Source of the DNA: Streptomyces lienomycini
GTDB lineage: Bacteria > Actinomycetota > Actinomycetes > Streptomycetales > Streptomycetaceae
Length of the DNA: 64,000 bases
Assembly: GCF_027947595.1 (NCBI RefSeq)
Contig: NZ_CP116257.1
Span: forward strand, 4,588,001-4,652,000
Direction of reading: 5' to 3'
Position numbers and translations under genes: made by a program. The number at the start of each line of letters is the position of its first letter. Within the stretch, counting starts at the first letter, position 1. This document shows positions 10,235 through 22,149 of the stretch, one piece after another. The notes under the pieces are model-generated. The model did no database searches. It had not been told where the DNA came from and worked only from the letters and a program-made list of their open reading frames with translations.

Positions 10235-12237
10235 ATGCGGATGAGCGCGACCGTGGGGATCGGACGTATCCCGATCCGGGACGTCCACCCGGTGGTGGAG
10301 TACGGCAGGCGGCCGGCGAAGGCGGTGACGGGCGAGACGTTCGAGGTCACCGCGTCCGTGTTCCGGGAGGGACACGACGCGGTGGCCGCCAACGTCGTGC
10401 TGAAGGATCCCGAGGGCCGGCCGGGGCCCTGGACGCCGATGCGGGAGCTGGCCCCGGGCAGTGACCGCTGGGGCGCCGAGGTCACCCCGGACGCGCCGGG
10501 CGAGTGGACGTACCGGGTGGAGGCGTGGAGCGACCCCGTCGCCACCTGGCGGCACGCCGCGCGGATCAAGGTCCCGGCGGGCATCGACACCGGCCTCGTG
10601 CTCGAGGAGGGGGCCGAGCTGTACCGGCGGGCCGCCGCGGGCGTGCCGGCGGACTCGGGTCGCGCGGTGGTGCTGGCGGCGGCGCGGGCCCTGCACGACG
10701 ACTCGCTGCCCGTGGCCACCCGGTTGGCGGCGGCGTCGACGCCGGAGGTGGACGCGGTCCTGGCCCGGCACCCCCTGCGGGACCTGGTCACCTCCTCCGA
10801 CCCACTGCCCCTGCTCGTGGAACGCGAACGCGCCCTCTACGGCGCCTGGTACGAGTTCTTCCCCCGCTCCGAGGGCACCCCCGACCGGCCCCACGGCACC
10901 TTCCGCACCGCCGCCCGACGCCTGCCCGCCATCGCCGCCATGGGCTTCGACGTCGTCTACCTCCCCCCGGTCCACCCCATCGGCACCACCCACCGCAAGG
11001 GCCGCAACAACACCCTCTCCGCCACCCCCGACGACGTCGGCGTCCCCTGGGCCATCGGCTCCCCCGAAGGCGGCCACGACGCGATCCACCCCGCCCTGGG
11101 CACCCTCGACGACTTCGACCACTTCGTCACCGAAGCCACCGCACTCGGCCTCGAAGTCGCCCTCGACTTCGCCCTCCAGTGCTCCCCCGACCACCCCTGG
11201 GTCCACAAACACCCCGACTGGTTCCACCACCGCCCCGACGGCACCATCGCCCACGCCGAGAACCCGCCCAAGAAGTACCAGGACATCTACCCCCTCGCCT
11301 TCGACACCGACCCCGACGGCCTCCACGCCGAAACGGTACGGATCCTGCGGCACTGGATGGACCACGGCGTACGGATCTTCCGCGTCGACAACCCCCACAC
11401 CAAACCCGTCGCCTTCTGGGAACGCGTCATCGCCGACATCAACGGCGCCGACCCCGACGTCGTCTTCCTCGCCGAGGCCTTCACCCGCCCCGCGATGATG
11501 CACACCCTCGCCCAGATCGGCTTCCAGCAGTCCTACACCTACTTCACCTGGCGCAACACCAAACAGGAACTGACCCAGTACCTCACCGAACTGACGGGGG
11601 ACGCCGCCTCCTACATGCGGCCCAACCTCTTCGCCAACACCCCCGACATCCTGCACGCCTACCTCCAGCACGGAGGCCGCCCCGCCTTCGAGGTCCGCGC
11701 CGTCCTCGCCGCCACCCTCTCCCCCACCTGGGGCATCTACAGCGGCTACGAACTCTGCGAGAACACCCCCCTGCGCGAAGGCGGCGAGGAATACCTCGAC
11801 AGCGAGAAATACCAGCTCACACCCCGCGACTGGGCCGCCGCCAACCGCGAGGGCACCACCATCGCCCCCCTCGTCACCCGCCTCAACACCATCCGGCACG
11901 CCCACCCCGCGCTGCACCGGCTCAGGAACCTCCGCTTCCACCACACCGACAACGACGCGTTGATCGCGTACAGCAAGCGGGTCGGGTCCGACGTCGTGCT
12001 GGTGGTCGCCAACCTCGATCCGCATCGCACCCAGGAGGCCACGATCTCGCTCGACATGCCGCAGCTCGGCCTGGACTGGCACGCGTCCGTGCCGGTCCAC
12101 GACGAACTCACGGATCGGACCTACCACTGGGGCCGGACGAACTACGTGCGGCTCGAGCCCGGCCGGGCTCCCGCCCATGTCTTCCACGTCCGGCGACCGT
12201 CCGCCGCCACGCCGCAGAACGGAGGGTCAGGAGCCTC

Positions 12238-12241
<4 letters not shown>
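10235..12241 (+). CDS. glgE: Alpha-1,4-glucan:maltose-1-phosphate maltosyltransferase
   Basis: A 668-residue GH13_3 enzyme that extends alpha-1,4-glucans using maltose-1-phosphate. The catalytic triad is visible: nucleophile Asp385 in RVDNPHTKP, acid/base Glu414 in LAEAFTRP, and Asp471 in NTPDILHAY. Their spacings (29 and 86) match those I recall for S. coelicolor GlgE isoform I (394/423/480). An N-terminal beta domain carries [11 protein letters not shown]. It receives its substrate from Pep2, encoded downstream. ATG 10235 and ATG 10241 both fit the GGAGG at 10226-10230. The end overlaps treS by four bases. Codon usage changes sharply between about 10.79 and 11.94 kb, where third positions are almost all C. 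Confidence 0.96.
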
Positions 12242-13974
<1,733 letters not shown>

Positions 13975-14002
13975 GCGTGGGCCGAGGAAAGGACGCGTCA
14001 CC

Positions 14003-15364
14003 ATGCCGAAGACCGCACCCCTGCGCCCCAGACGCAGGCAGCTCGCCGAGCCGATGGCGTCGCTCGGCGAGTTGCTGCGCCAGTGGCTGCCGCGCCAGCG
14101 CTGGTTCGCGGGCAAGGACCGGCCCGTGGCCGAGCTGGGCCTGCTGTCGATGACCGAGCTGTTTCCGGGCTGTCTGCACCTCCTGGTGCAGACCGGGCAG
14201 GGCTCCGCGCCCCCGCCGGGCGGCACTCCCCCCGCCGGGGACTGCTACCAACTGCTGCTCGGCGTACGCGAACAGCCCTCGCCTCGTCTGGGCCGGGCGA
14301 TCATCGGGCAGGTCCAGGACGGTCCGCTGGCCGGGCGGACGGTCTACGACGCGCTGCACGACCCGCGCACCGCCCAGTTGCTCCTGGAACGGCTGCGGCA
14401 CCCGGGCAAGGCGGGCCCGCTGCGTTTCGAGGCCGACCCCGCGCGGCCGGTGCCGGGCGGACTGGTACCGCGGCTGCTGGACGCGGAGCAGTCGAACTCC
14501 TCGCTGATCTACGGCGACGAGTTCATCCTGAAGCTCTTCCGGCGCATCCAGCCCGGTGTCAACCCCGACCTGGAGGTGCCGGACGCGCTGGCCCGGCAGG
14601 GCTGCGGCCGGGTTCCGGCGCCGGTCGCGTGGATGCGGACGACCCATCCGTACGGGGCGACACTCGGCGTGCTCCAGCCGTTCCTGCACGGCGCCTCCGA
14701 CGGGTGGACCCTGTCGCTGAACGCCCTGGCCGCCGGGGACGACTTCACCGTACAGGCCCACGAACTGGGGCAGGCGATGGGCGACGTGCACCTCGCGCTG
14801 GCCTCCGCCTTCCCGTCCGGCGCTCCCGGTGAGAACGGCCGCACGGCGGCGGCGATGACCGAGCGGCTGACCGCGGCCGCGCACTGCGTACCGGCGCTGC
14901 AGCCCTTCGTACCGGGTCTGCGGGCGGCCTTCGCGGCGCTGTCCACCTGCGACTCCGGGCCGCCCGCCCAGCGCGTCCACGGCGACCTGCACCTGGGTCA
15001 GGTGCTGCGGGCCGGCCGGGACTGGTTCGTCATCGACTTCGAGGGCGAACCCTCGCGCCCGCTGGCCGAACGGCGCAGCGCCCACTCCCCCGTCCGCGAC
15101 ATCGCGGGGATGCTGCGCTCCTTCGACTACGCCGCCCGGCAGCGCCGGCCGTGGCGCCCCGAGTGGGCACGCCGCTGCCGGGAGGCGTTCTGCGCGGGCT
15201 ACGCCGCCCGCGCGGGGTGGGACCCCCGCAAGAAGCACGGCCTGCTGCGCGCCTACGAGACGGACCGCGCGGTGTACGAGGTGCTGTACGAGGCCCGGCA
15301 CCGCCCCGACTGGCTTCCCGTACCCATGGCGGCGATCGAACGACTCGCCGTGAGAGGAGACTGA
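14003..15364 (+). CDS. pep2: Maltokinase (maltose-1-phosphate synthase)
   Basis: A 453-residue kinase that phosphorylates maltose with ATP to give the GlgE donor maltose-1-phosphate. The N-terminal cap has LPRQRWFAGKDRP, conserved in Mak/Pep2. The aminoglycoside-kinase-like core shows the catalytic loop VHGDLHLGQVL (Asp328) and the metal-binding VIDFEGEPSRP (Asp345). It starts 28 bases after treS, with AGGAAAGGACGCG before the ATG, and ends 3 bases before glgB. The order treS-pep2 matches the substrate flow. Identity is firm because both the sequence motifs and the position agree. Confidence 0.94.
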   Translation: MPKTAPLRPRRRQLAEPMASLGELLRQWLPRQRWFAGKDRPVAELGLLSMTELFPGCLHLLVQTGQGSAPPPGGTPPAGDCYQLLLGVREQPSPRLGRAIIGQVQDGPLAGRTVYDALHDPRTAQLLLERLRHPGKAGPLRFEADPARPVPGGLVPRLLDAEQSNSSLIYGDEFILKLFRRIQPGVNPDLEVPDALARQGCGRVPAPVAWMRTTHPYGATLGVLQPFLHGASDGWTLSLNALAAGDDFTVQAHELGQAMGDVHLALASAFPSGAPGENGRTAAAMTERLTAAAHCVPALQPFVPGLRAAFAALSTCDSGPPAQRVHGDLHLGQVLRAGRDWFVIDFEGEPSRPLAERRSAHSPVRDIAGMLRSFDYAARQRRPWRPEWARRCREAFCAGYAARAGWDPRKKHGLLRAYETDRAVYEVLYEARHRPDWLPVPMAAIERLAVRGD

Positions 15365-15367
15365 CCC

Positions 15368-17593
15368 GTGGCCCTCCGCGACACCTCGATCCCCGAGCCG
15401 TCCGGTCCCGTCGCGCCCGCACCCGGTGCGTGCGCGACCGCGCCGCCCCTGGACCCCACCGACCGGGGGCGCCTGCTGGCGGGCGCCCACCACGACCCGC
15501 ACGCCCTGCTGGGCGCCCACCCGGTGCCCGGCGGCATCGCCTTCCGGGCGCTGCGCCCCTTCGCCCGCGAGGTGAGCGTGGTCGTCGACGGCGAGCACCA
15601 CGCCCTCGCGTCGGACGGGGACGGCCTGTTCTCCGGCGTGCTGCCGCTCGCCGGGATCCCGGCGTACACGCTGTCGGTGGCCTACGAGCAGGGCGAGCCG
15701 CGGGAGACGCACGACCCGTACCGCTTCCTGCCCGCCCTCGGCGAGCTGGACCTGCATCTGATCGCCGAGGGCCGGCACGAGCAGCTGTGGCAGGCGCTCG
15801 GCGCGGAGCCGATGACCCACGAGGGCGTCACCGGCACCCGGTTCACGGTGTGGGCGCCGAACGCCCAGGGGGTGCGGGTCGCGACCGACTTCACCCACTG
15901 GGACGGCACCGCGTTCCCGATGCGTTCGCTGGGTTCGTCCGGGGTGTGGGAGCTGTTCCTGCCGGGCGTCGGCGAGGGCACCCGGTACAAGTTCGAGATC
16001 CACTCGCGGTACGGGCACCGGTTCCTGAAGGCCGACCCGATGGCCCGCGCGGCCGAGGAGCCGCCGAACACCGCGTCCGTGGTGACCGCCTCGCGCTACG
16101 AGTGGGGCGACGCCCGGTGGATGCGGACCCGCGCCGACACGCCCGTGCACGAGGCGCCGTTCTCGGTGTACGAGGTGCACCTGCCGTCCTGGCGGCCGGG
16201 GCTGACCTACCGCGAGCTGGCCGAGGAACTGCCCGCCTACGTCAAGGACCTCGGCTTCACGCACGTCGAGCTGATGCCGGTCGCCGAGCACCCCTACGGG
16301 CCGTCCTGGGGCTACCAGGTCACCGGGTTCTACGCGCCGACCGCGCGTCTGGGCTCGCCGGACGACTTCCGTCACCTGGTCGACGCGCTGCACCGGGCCG
16401 GGATCGGCGTGATCATGGACTGGGTGCCGGCGCACTTCCCGAAGGACGACTGGGCGCTGGGCCGCTTCGACGGCGACCCGCTGTACGAGCCCGGGGACGA
16501 CCGGCGGGCGACCCACCCGGACTGGGGGACGTACACCTTCGACTTCGCGCGGACCGAGGTGCGCAACTTCCTCGTGGCGAACGCCGTGTACTGGTGCGAG
16601 GAATTCCACATCGACGGGCTGCGTGTCGACGCGGTCGCCTCCATGCTCTACCTGGACTACTCGCGCGACTCCGGCCAGTGGGAACCCAACCAGTACGGCG
16701 GCCGGGAGGACCTGGCGGCGATGGGGTTCCTCCAGGAGATGAACGCGACCGTCTACCGGCGCTGCCCGGGCGTGGTCACCATCGCCGAGGAGTCGACCGC
16801 GTGGGGCGGGGTGACCCGGCCGACCGACACCGGCGGGCTCGGCTTCGGCCTGAAGTGGAACATGGGCTGGATGCACGACTCGCTGGAGTACGCCGCCCAC
16901 GAGCCGGTGCACCGCAAGTACCACCACCACGAGATGACGTTCTCGATGGTGTACGCGTACAGCGAGAACTACGTGCTGCCGATCTCCCACGACGAGGTGG
17001 TGCACGGCAAGCAGGCGCTGGTGTCGAAGATGCCGGGCGACTGGTGGCAGCGGCGCGCGAACGCGCGCGCCTACCTGGGCTTCATGTGGGCTCATCCCGG
17101 CAAGCAACTGCTCTTCATGGGGCAGGAGTTCGCGCAGGGCGCCGAGTGGTCGGAGCAGCAGGGCCCGGAGTGGTGGCTCCTGGACGAGGGGTACCACTCG
17201 GCGGGCGACCACCGCGGGATGCGGGACCTGGTCCGCGACCTCAACACCCGCTACGCGCGCACCCCGGCCCTGTGGCAGCGCGACACCGACCCGGCCGGCT
17301 TCCGCTGGGTGTCGGTGGACGCGGCCGAGGACAACGTCTTCGCGTTCCTGCGGTACGCCGCGGACGGCACCCCGCTGCTGGCGGTGTCGAACTTCTCCCC
17401 CGTCGTCCGGCACGGGTACGGGCTCGCCGTCGGCGACGAGGCGGTCGCCTGGCAGGAGGTGCTCAACACCGACGCCGAGCGGTACGGGGGCAGCGGCGTG
17501 ACCGACCCGGACCCGGTCAAGCCGGAGGACGGGATCATCCGGGTCACGCTGCCTCCGCTGGCCACGGTGTGGCTGGCGCCGTACGCCCACTGA
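15368..17593 (+). CDS. glgB: 1,4-alpha-glucan branching enzyme
   Basis: A 741-residue GH13_9 branching enzyme that adds alpha-1,6 branches to the glucan made by GlgE. It has an N1 domain ([15 protein letters not shown]), a CBM48 module ([14 protein letters not shown]) and the catalytic barrel. Nucleophile Asp421 lies in [17 protein letters not shown], Glu474 in [11 protein letters not shown], and Asp542 in [10 protein letters not shown]. The C-terminal domain ends in [12 protein letters not shown]. The GTG start follows GAGAGGAGACTGACCC. It is the last gene of the glgE-treS-pep2-glgB unit, giving a full trehalose-to-branched-glucan route with no GlgA/GlgC needed. Confidence 0.96.
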   Translation: MALRDTSIPEPSGPVAPAPGACATAPPLDPTDRGRLLAGAHHDPHALLGAHPVPGGIAFRALRPFAREVSVVVDGEHHALASDGDGLFSGVLPLAGIPAYTLSVAYEQGEPRETHDPYRFLPALGELDLHLIAEGRHEQLWQALGAEPMTHEGVTGTRFTVWAPNAQGVRVATDFTHWDGTAFPMRSLGSSGVWELFLPGVGEGTRYKFEIHSRYGHRFLKADPMARAAEEPPNTASVVTASRYEWGDARWMRTRADTPVHEAPFSVYEVHLPSWRPGLTYRELAEELPAYVKDLGFTHVELMPVAEHPYGPSWGYQVTGFYAPTARLGSPDDFRHLVDALHRAGIGVIMDWVPAHFPKDDWALGRFDGDPLYEPGDDRRATHPDWGTYTFDFARTEVRNFLVANAVYWCEEFHIDGLRVDAVASMLYLDYSRDSGQWEPNQYGGREDLAAMGFLQEMNATVYRRCPGVVTIAEESTAWGGVTRPTDTGGLGFGLKWNMGWMHDSLEYAAHEPVHRKYHHHEMTFSMVYAYSENYVLPISHDEVVHGKQALVSKMPGDWWQRRANARAYLGFMWAHPGKQLLFMGQEFAQGAEWSEQQGPEWWLLDEGYHSAGDHRGMRDLVRDLNTRYARTPALWQRDTDPAGFRWVSVDAAEDNVFAFLRYAADGTPLLAVSNFSPVVRHGYGLAVGDEAVAWQEVLNTDAERYGGSGVTDPDPVKPEDGIIRVTLPPLATVWLAPYAH

Positions 17594-17665
17594 GGCGACC
17601 AGGTGTCCGACCGGCTGCCCGGGGCAGTCGGTCGGTGTCACCGGCCCTCGGAAAGGCGGCACCAC

Positions 17666-18757
17666 GTGCGCACCGTCGGAGTGGAGGAGGAGCTCCTCCT
17701 GGTCGATCCCGCGACGGGTGAGCCGCGGGCGCTGTCCGCCGCCGTGCTCGCCCGGGCCTTCCTGGCCGGCTGCGGGCAGGACGTGTTCGAGAAGGAACTG
17801 CACGAGCAGATGCTCGAGTTCGCCACCCATCCGCAGGCGGACATGGACCGGCTGCACACGGAGATCGTCCGCTGCCGCCAGGAGGCCGCGCGGCACGCCG
17901 GGGGGATCGGGTGCGCCGTCGCCGCGCTCGCCACGTCACCGCTGCCGGTCACTCCGTCCATCGGTGTGAACCGGCGCTACGAGTGGATGGCCGAGCAGTA
18001 CGGCGTCGTGGTGCACGAGCAGCTGGTCCTGGGCTGCCACGTGCACGTGTCGGTCGACTCGGACGAGGAGGGCGTCGCGGTGATCGACCGGGTGCGGCCC
18101 TGGCTGCCGGTGCTGGCCGCGCTGAGCGCGAACTCGCCGTTCTGGCAGGGCCGGGACTCCTCGTACAGCAGCTACCGCAGCCGGGTCTGGCAGCGCTGGC
18201 CGTCGGCCGGTCCGACCGAGCTGTTCGGCTCGGCGGAGCGCTACCACCGCCGGGTCGCGGACATGCTCGCCACCGGGACGATCCTGGACGACGGGATGGT
18301 CTACTTCGACGTCCGGCTCTCCCAGCGGTATCCGACGGTCGAGTTCCGGGTCGCGGACGTCTGCCTGGACGCCTCGACGGCCGTCGTCCTCGCCGCGCTC
18401 GCCCGCGCGCTGGTCGACACCGCGGCGCGGGAGTGGCGCCGGGGCGCCGAGCCGGCCGAGGACAGCGTGAGCCTGCTCCGCCTCGCCGCCTGGCGGGCCG
18501 CCCGGTCCGGACTGACGCAGGAGCTGCTGCACCCCGCCACCATGCGGCGGATGCCCGCCGAGACGGTCGTCCGGGCCCTCCTGGACCACACCGCGGAGGC
18601 ACTCGCGGCGGCGGGCGACCTCGACCGGGTGCGGGAGGGGGTCGACGACCTGCTGCGGCACGGCAACGGCGCCCGGGTGCAGCGCGACCTGCTGGAGCGC
18701 ACCGGCAGTCTGCGGGAGGTCGTCGCCGCGTGCGTGCGCCGCACTCGGGCGGCCTGA
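17666..18757 (+). CDS. YbdK-type carboxylate-amine ligase (GCS2 family)
   Basis: A 363-residue ATP-dependent ligase of the glutamate-cysteine ligase 2 family. VGVEEELLLVDP at residues 4-15 is the family hallmark, with GCHVHVSV and the conserved S-P-F-W-Q-G-R-D stretch further in. The family has weak gamma-glutamyl-cysteine ligase activity in vitro; actinomycetes make mycothiol instead of glutathione, so the true substrate is uncertain. The GTG at 17666 aligns with the family N-terminus and follows GGAAAGG; a longer frame from 17603 has no homology. The 72-base gap after glgB contains an inverted repeat-like GC tract, so the two could still be cotranscribed. Confidence 0.88.
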   Translation: MRTVGVEEELLLVDPATGEPRALSAAVLARAFLAGCGQDVFEKELHEQMLEFATHPQADMDRLHTEIVRCRQEAARHAGGIGCAVAALATSPLPVTPSIGVNRRYEWMAEQYGVVVHEQLVLGCHVHVSVDSDEEGVAVIDRVRPWLPVLAALSANSPFWQGRDSSYSSYRSRVWQRWPSAGPTELFGSAERYHRRVADMLATGTILDDGMVYFDVRLSQRYPTVEFRVADVCLDASTAVVLAALARALVDTAAREWRRGAEPAEDSVSLLRLAAWRAARSGLTQELLHPATMRRMPAETVVRALLDHTAEALAAAGDLDRVREGVDDLLRHGNGARVQRDLLERTGSLREVVAACVRRTRAA

Positions 18758-18765
18758 GCCCTCGG

Positions 18766-19002
18766 TCAGTAGATCAGGGCCAGGGCGTAGCCCAGGAGAC
18801 CCGCCGCGAAGACCACCACGACCGCGATGATCAGAGCCAGCGGCCCCTTGGCCCAGCCCTTGGCCGGGTTGCTGAGCAGATCCTGGGGGCCCGCCTCGGG
18901 CATGCTGCTCTCCGCCGGCGGGGTCTCGCCGGGCGGCACGCCGCCGCCCGGCTCCAGGCCGGTGCTGAGTCGGGGCTCGGGATCCGGATTCACGTAGGTC
19001 AT
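18766..19002 (-). CDS. Small single-pass membrane protein (DUF6480-like)
   Basis: A 78-residue protein with a Pro/Glu/Gly-rich soluble N-terminus (about 45 residues), an amphipathic linker NPAKGWAKGP, and one C-terminal membrane helix (LALIIAVVVVFAAGLLGYAL). This tail-anchored layout is common in Streptomyces and usually annotated DUF6480. The function is unknown. The ATG at 19002 is divergent from the acyl-CoA synthetase gene; its stop lies 8 bases from the end of the YbdK gene on the other strand. Confidence 0.75.
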   Translation of the reverse strand: MTYVNPDPEPRLSTGLEPGGGVPPGETPPAESSMPEAGPQDLLSNPAKGWAKGPLALIIAVVVVFAAGLLGYALALIY

Positions 19003-19158
19003 GACCCCCGAGTCCCCCGATCGGGCCCGGATCACCGGGCGGGAACACTTCTGCCGTCCGGGCCCCCCGCCGCCTGCGGCTGGGCTAGATTCCGAGCACC
19101 GCCGACCACGGTGCCCGTCGGTGGCGTCACCGTCCGTACACGTCAGGAGCCGGCGTAC

Positions 19159-21069
19159 ATGCGCGACCCCGCTCTCGGTCCCCCGGCCGTCCCGCCGCTG
19201 ACCGGCGGACTGGCCGACAGTCTCTTCGAGACGGCCGCCCGCACTCCGGACCTGCCGATGCTGGCCCGCCGCCGCGCTCCCGGTTCCGCGGAGTGGGACG
19301 CGGTGACGGCGGCGGAGTTCCGCGACGAGGTGGTCGACCTGGCGAAGGGTCTGATCGCGAGCGGGGTGGCGCCGGGCGACCGGGTGGCGATCCTGGCCCG
19401 TACCCGCTTCGAGTGGACGGTCTTCAGCTACGCCCTGTGGACGGTGGGGGCGGAGGTCGTGCCGGTCTACCCGACCTCCTCGCGCGACCAGGTGGAGTGG
19501 ATCCTGCGGGACGCGGGCTGCGTGGGCGTGCTGGTCGAGGACGAGCAGAGCGTGATGACCGTCGGCTCGGTGTGCGCGTCGCTGCCGTCGCTGCGGCACG
19601 TGTGGCAACTGGACGCGGGCGCGCTGGACGCGCTCGTGGCGCGCGGCGCGTTCCTCCCGTCCGCCACGGTCGACTCGATGCGCCGCATCGTGCTGCCGGA
19701 CTCCACGGCGGTGATCGCCTACACCTCGGGCACGTCCGGCCGTGCCCTGGGCTGCGCGCTGAGCCACCGCGGCCTGGCCGGACCCTGCGACACGCTGCTG
19801 GCGGGTTGGGGCCACACGGTGGCTCCGCCCGGAGAGCAGGGTGCGGTCCTCGCGTTCCTCCCCTTCTCTCACGTGTACGGGCTGATGATCCAGAGCCTGT
19901 GCGTGCGGGGCGGGCTCCTGATGGCGCACGAGCCGGCGATGACCACGCAGGCGCTCTCCTCGGCCCTCGGCTCCTTCCGTCCGACGTATCTGTACGCCGT
20001 GCCGTCGGTCCTGGAGAAGCTCTACAAGAATTTCCTGCGCACGGCCCAGCAGGCGGGGCACGGTGCCCTGTTCGAGCGGGCGGCGGGCACCGCGCGGGAC
20101 TTCGCTGCCGCGCTGGAGCGCCGGCGCCTCGGCCGGGGGCCGGGGCCCGGCCTCGACCTGCGCCTCCAGCACGCGCTGTACGAGCGGACGGTGTACCGGC
20201 GGCTGCGCACCGCGCTGGGCGGCCGGGTGACCCGGGCGACGTCCGGTGGTTCGCCGCTCAGCCGGGAGCTCTCCCTCTTCTACGAGGGCATCGGCGTCTA
20301 CGTGCACGACGGCTACGGTCTGACGGAGACCAGCGGCGGGCTGACGATGCAGCCGCTGGGCCGGGAGAAGTCGGGCACCGTCGGGCAGCCGCTGCCCGGC
20401 ATGGAGGTCCGGGTGGCGGACGACGGGGAGATCCTGGTGCGCGGGCCGTCGCTGTTCCAGGGATACATCGGTGACGAGGCCGCCACCCGCGCGGTGATGC
20501 GCGGCGGCTGGCTGGCCACCGGCGACCTCGGCCACCTGGACGACGAGAACTACCTGGCGATCACCGGCCGCAAGAAGGACGTCATCATCACCAGCGGCGG
20601 CACAAGCGTGGCCCCGGCCGCCCTGGAGCAGCGGCTGCGGATGCATCCGCTCGTCCACCAGGCGGTGGTGGTGGGCGACAACCGGCCCTGTGTCGGCGCG
20701 CTGATCACGCTCGACCCGGAGTTCCTGACCCACTGGCGGGCGGCCCTGGCCCTGCCGGGCGACGCCCCCGCCCGGGAGGCGCGCGAGGAGAACGCGCTGC
20801 GGGAGGAGGTCGCGCGGGCCGTGGCCGCGGCCAACAGCGCCGTGTCGCGCTCGGAGTCGATCAGGGTCTTCCGGGTCCTGCCCGCCCCCTTCGACGTGGC
20901 GGGCGGGCTGCTCACCCCGTCGATGAAGCTGCGGCGGGACGAGATCGTACGGACCCACGCCCTGGAGATCGACGCGATGTACGAGGCCCGGTCGCACCGC
21001 CGGCCCGTGCAGGCCCGGCCGGAGGTTCCGGCCGCCTGGGAGGACGCGGACAACGTGTTCCTCGGGTGA
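19159..21069 (+). CDS. Long-chain fatty-acid--CoA ligase (AMP-binding family)
   Basis: A 636-residue adenylate-forming enzyme that activates a fatty acid with ATP and then CoA. Motifs include YTSGTSGRALGCALSHRGL (phosphate-binding loop, near residue 190), YGLTETSGG (A5), and TGRKKDVIITSGGTSVAP with the catalytic lysine region toward the end. Membrane-associated FACL/FadD15-like proteins share this length and the TVGQPLPGMEV stretch. ATG 19159 starts the conserved N-terminus. A TAGATT -10-like hexamer at 19086-19091 lies about 70 bases upstream, without a clear -35. Substrate chain length cannot be told from sequence. Confidence 0.9.
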   Translation: MRDPALGPPAVPPLTGGLADSLFETAARTPDLPMLARRRAPGSAEWDAVTAAEFRDEVVDLAKGLIASGVAPGDRVAILARTRFEWTVFSYALWTVGAEVVPVYPTSSRDQVEWILRDAGCVGVLVEDEQSVMTVGSVCASLPSLRHVWQLDAGALDALVARGAFLPSATVDSMRRIVLPDSTAVIAYTSGTSGRALGCALSHRGLAGPCDTLLAGWGHTVAPPGEQGAVLAFLPFSHVYGLMIQSLCVRGGLLMAHEPAMTTQALSSALGSFRPTYLYAVPSVLEKLYKNFLRTAQQAGHGALFERAAGTARDFAAALERRRLGRGPGPGLDLRLQHALYERTVYRRLRTALGGRVTRATSGGSPLSRELSLFYEGIGVYVHDGYGLTETSGGLTMQPLGREKSGTVGQPLPGMEVRVADDGEILVRGPSLFQGYIGDEAATRAVMRGGWLATGDLGHLDDENYLAITGRKKDVIITSGGTSVAPAALEQRLRMHPLVHQAVVVGDNRPCVGALITLDPEFLTHWRAALALPGDAPAREAREENALREEVARAVAAANSAVSRSESIRVFRVLPAPFDVAGGLLTPSMKLRRDEIVRTHALEIDAMYEARSHRRPVQARPEVPAAWEDADNVFLG

Positions 21070-21198
21070 TCCGCGCCCGTCGCGCCCCCCGGCCCGTACA
21101 CCGGCGCGACTAGGGTCGCCCGGCGCGGGAACTAACAAACGAAGGGAATGCGAAGAAGGACGACGCCCGGACGTGACGTGCCGGGCCGGGAAGGCGCA

Positions 21199-21633
21199 AT
21201 GGCAGCCGAGTCGCGTTGGGACAGGACACTGGCTTCCGAGGAGATCACGAACCGCACCGCCAGCTTCACCGGGGAGTTGCACAATGTGACCGGTGCACGA
21301 CTGGTCGCGGAGGAGTTCCTCTACGACCTGGCGCGTGCGGCGCCCCCCTCGGCGCCCGAGCACTGGGACGACATCCTCCTCGTCGTCACCGAGTTGGCGG
21401 CGAACGCCGTGCAGTACGCTCCGGGACCGTTCCAACTGCGGTTGCGGCGTACCTTCGACGGCGTGCACGTGGTGATGCACGACACCAGCACCACGGAGCC
21501 CGCACCGCGCCCCTTCCATCCGAGCAGCGGCGGCGGCGGCATCGGCTGGCATCTGATCCACACCCTGTCCGACCAGGTGAGCGTCGTCACCGGTGAGCGG
21601 GGCAAGGACATCCACGTCTTCCTGCCCTGGTGA
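21199..21633 (+). CDS. RsbW-like ATP-binding protein (HATPase_c_2)
   Basis: A 144-residue protein of the anti-sigma serine kinase fold. The N-box reads VVTELAANAVQYAPG, with the Mg-binding asparagine; the G1/G2 region is the Gly-rich GGGGIGWHLIHTLSDQV, and the C-terminus closes with KDIHVFLPW. This suggests active ATP binding. Its sigma factor or STAS partner cannot be read from sequence; candidates encoded here are the two SigB-type sigma factors and the STAS protein at 29488. ATG 21199 follows GGGAAGG; a longer in-frame start at 21148 also has a purine-rich stretch. It converges on another RsbW-like gene, with 9 bases between the stops. Confidence 0.83.
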   Translation: MAAESRWDRTLASEEITNRTASFTGELHNVTGARLVAEEFLYDLARAAPPSAPEHWDDILLVVTELAANAVQYAPGPFQLRLRRTFDGVHVVMHDTSTTEPAPRPFHPSSGGGGIGWHLIHTLSDQVSVVTGERGKDIHVFLPW

Positions 21634-21642
21634 CCGGCGCGG

Positions 21643-22107
21643 TCAGGGGGCGTCCACGGGGCGCAGGGGTACGAGCGCGCTGATCGTCTTGCCGCCTCCC
21701 GGGTGCCGCTCGACGGCGATGTCGCGGGCGAGGCGGGAGACGAGCGGCCAGCCGTAGCCGCCTCCGGGGTGGGTGGTGGGGAACGCGAAGGCCGCCCGGG
21801 GTACGACCGCGCTGTTGTCGTGGACGGCGATCCACAGTCCCGCCTCGGTGGGCCTGGCCTCGAAACCGGCCAGTCCGTCGCCGTGGCGGATCGCGTTGGT
21901 GACCAGTTCCGAGACCACGAGGAGCAGGTCGACGACGTCCTCCTCGCGCACCTCGCGGCCGGGGCGGCTCCACTCGGTGCGCGCCACCGACTCCGCGTAC
22001 GCCCGTGCCGCCGCCGGACCCGCCGCGGCGCCCGGGGCCGGGCCGCCGGGCGGCGCGGGGGCGGGCGGGGCCGTGGTGGCCGTGGTCATCCCGTCGGTCG
22101 GTTCCAT
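21643..22107 (-). CDS. RsbW-like ATP-binding protein with Pro/Ala-rich N-terminus
   Basis: A 154-residue HATPase_c_2 protein. After a disordered Ala/Pro/Gly leader (residues 7-32) come LLLVVSELVTNAIRHG (N-box) and a lid GGGYGWPLVSRLA, then HPGGGKTISALVPL. The motif set is complete, so it is likely an active kinase or anti-sigma factor. The conserved end VAVERHPGGGKT resembles that of the protein at 41430-41888 (VADLPSGGKC), pointing to a shared lineage. It lies 42 bases downstream of the PRC-barrel gene on the same strand and is probably cotranscribed with it from the SigB-type promoter at 22600-22624, which would put this regulator under SigB-class control. Confidence 0.83.
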   Translation of the reverse strand: MEPTDGMTTATTAPPAPAPPGGPAPGAAAGPAAARAYAESVARTEWSRPGREVREEDVVDLLLVVSELVTNAIRHGDGLAGFEARPTEAGLWIAVHDNSAVVPRAAFAFPTTHPGGGYGWPLVSRLARDIAVERHPGGGKTISALVPLRPVDAP

Positions 22108-22149
22108 CAGTGGTGTCCCCGGTTTCCGCGTGGTGTCGTTCGGTACCGG

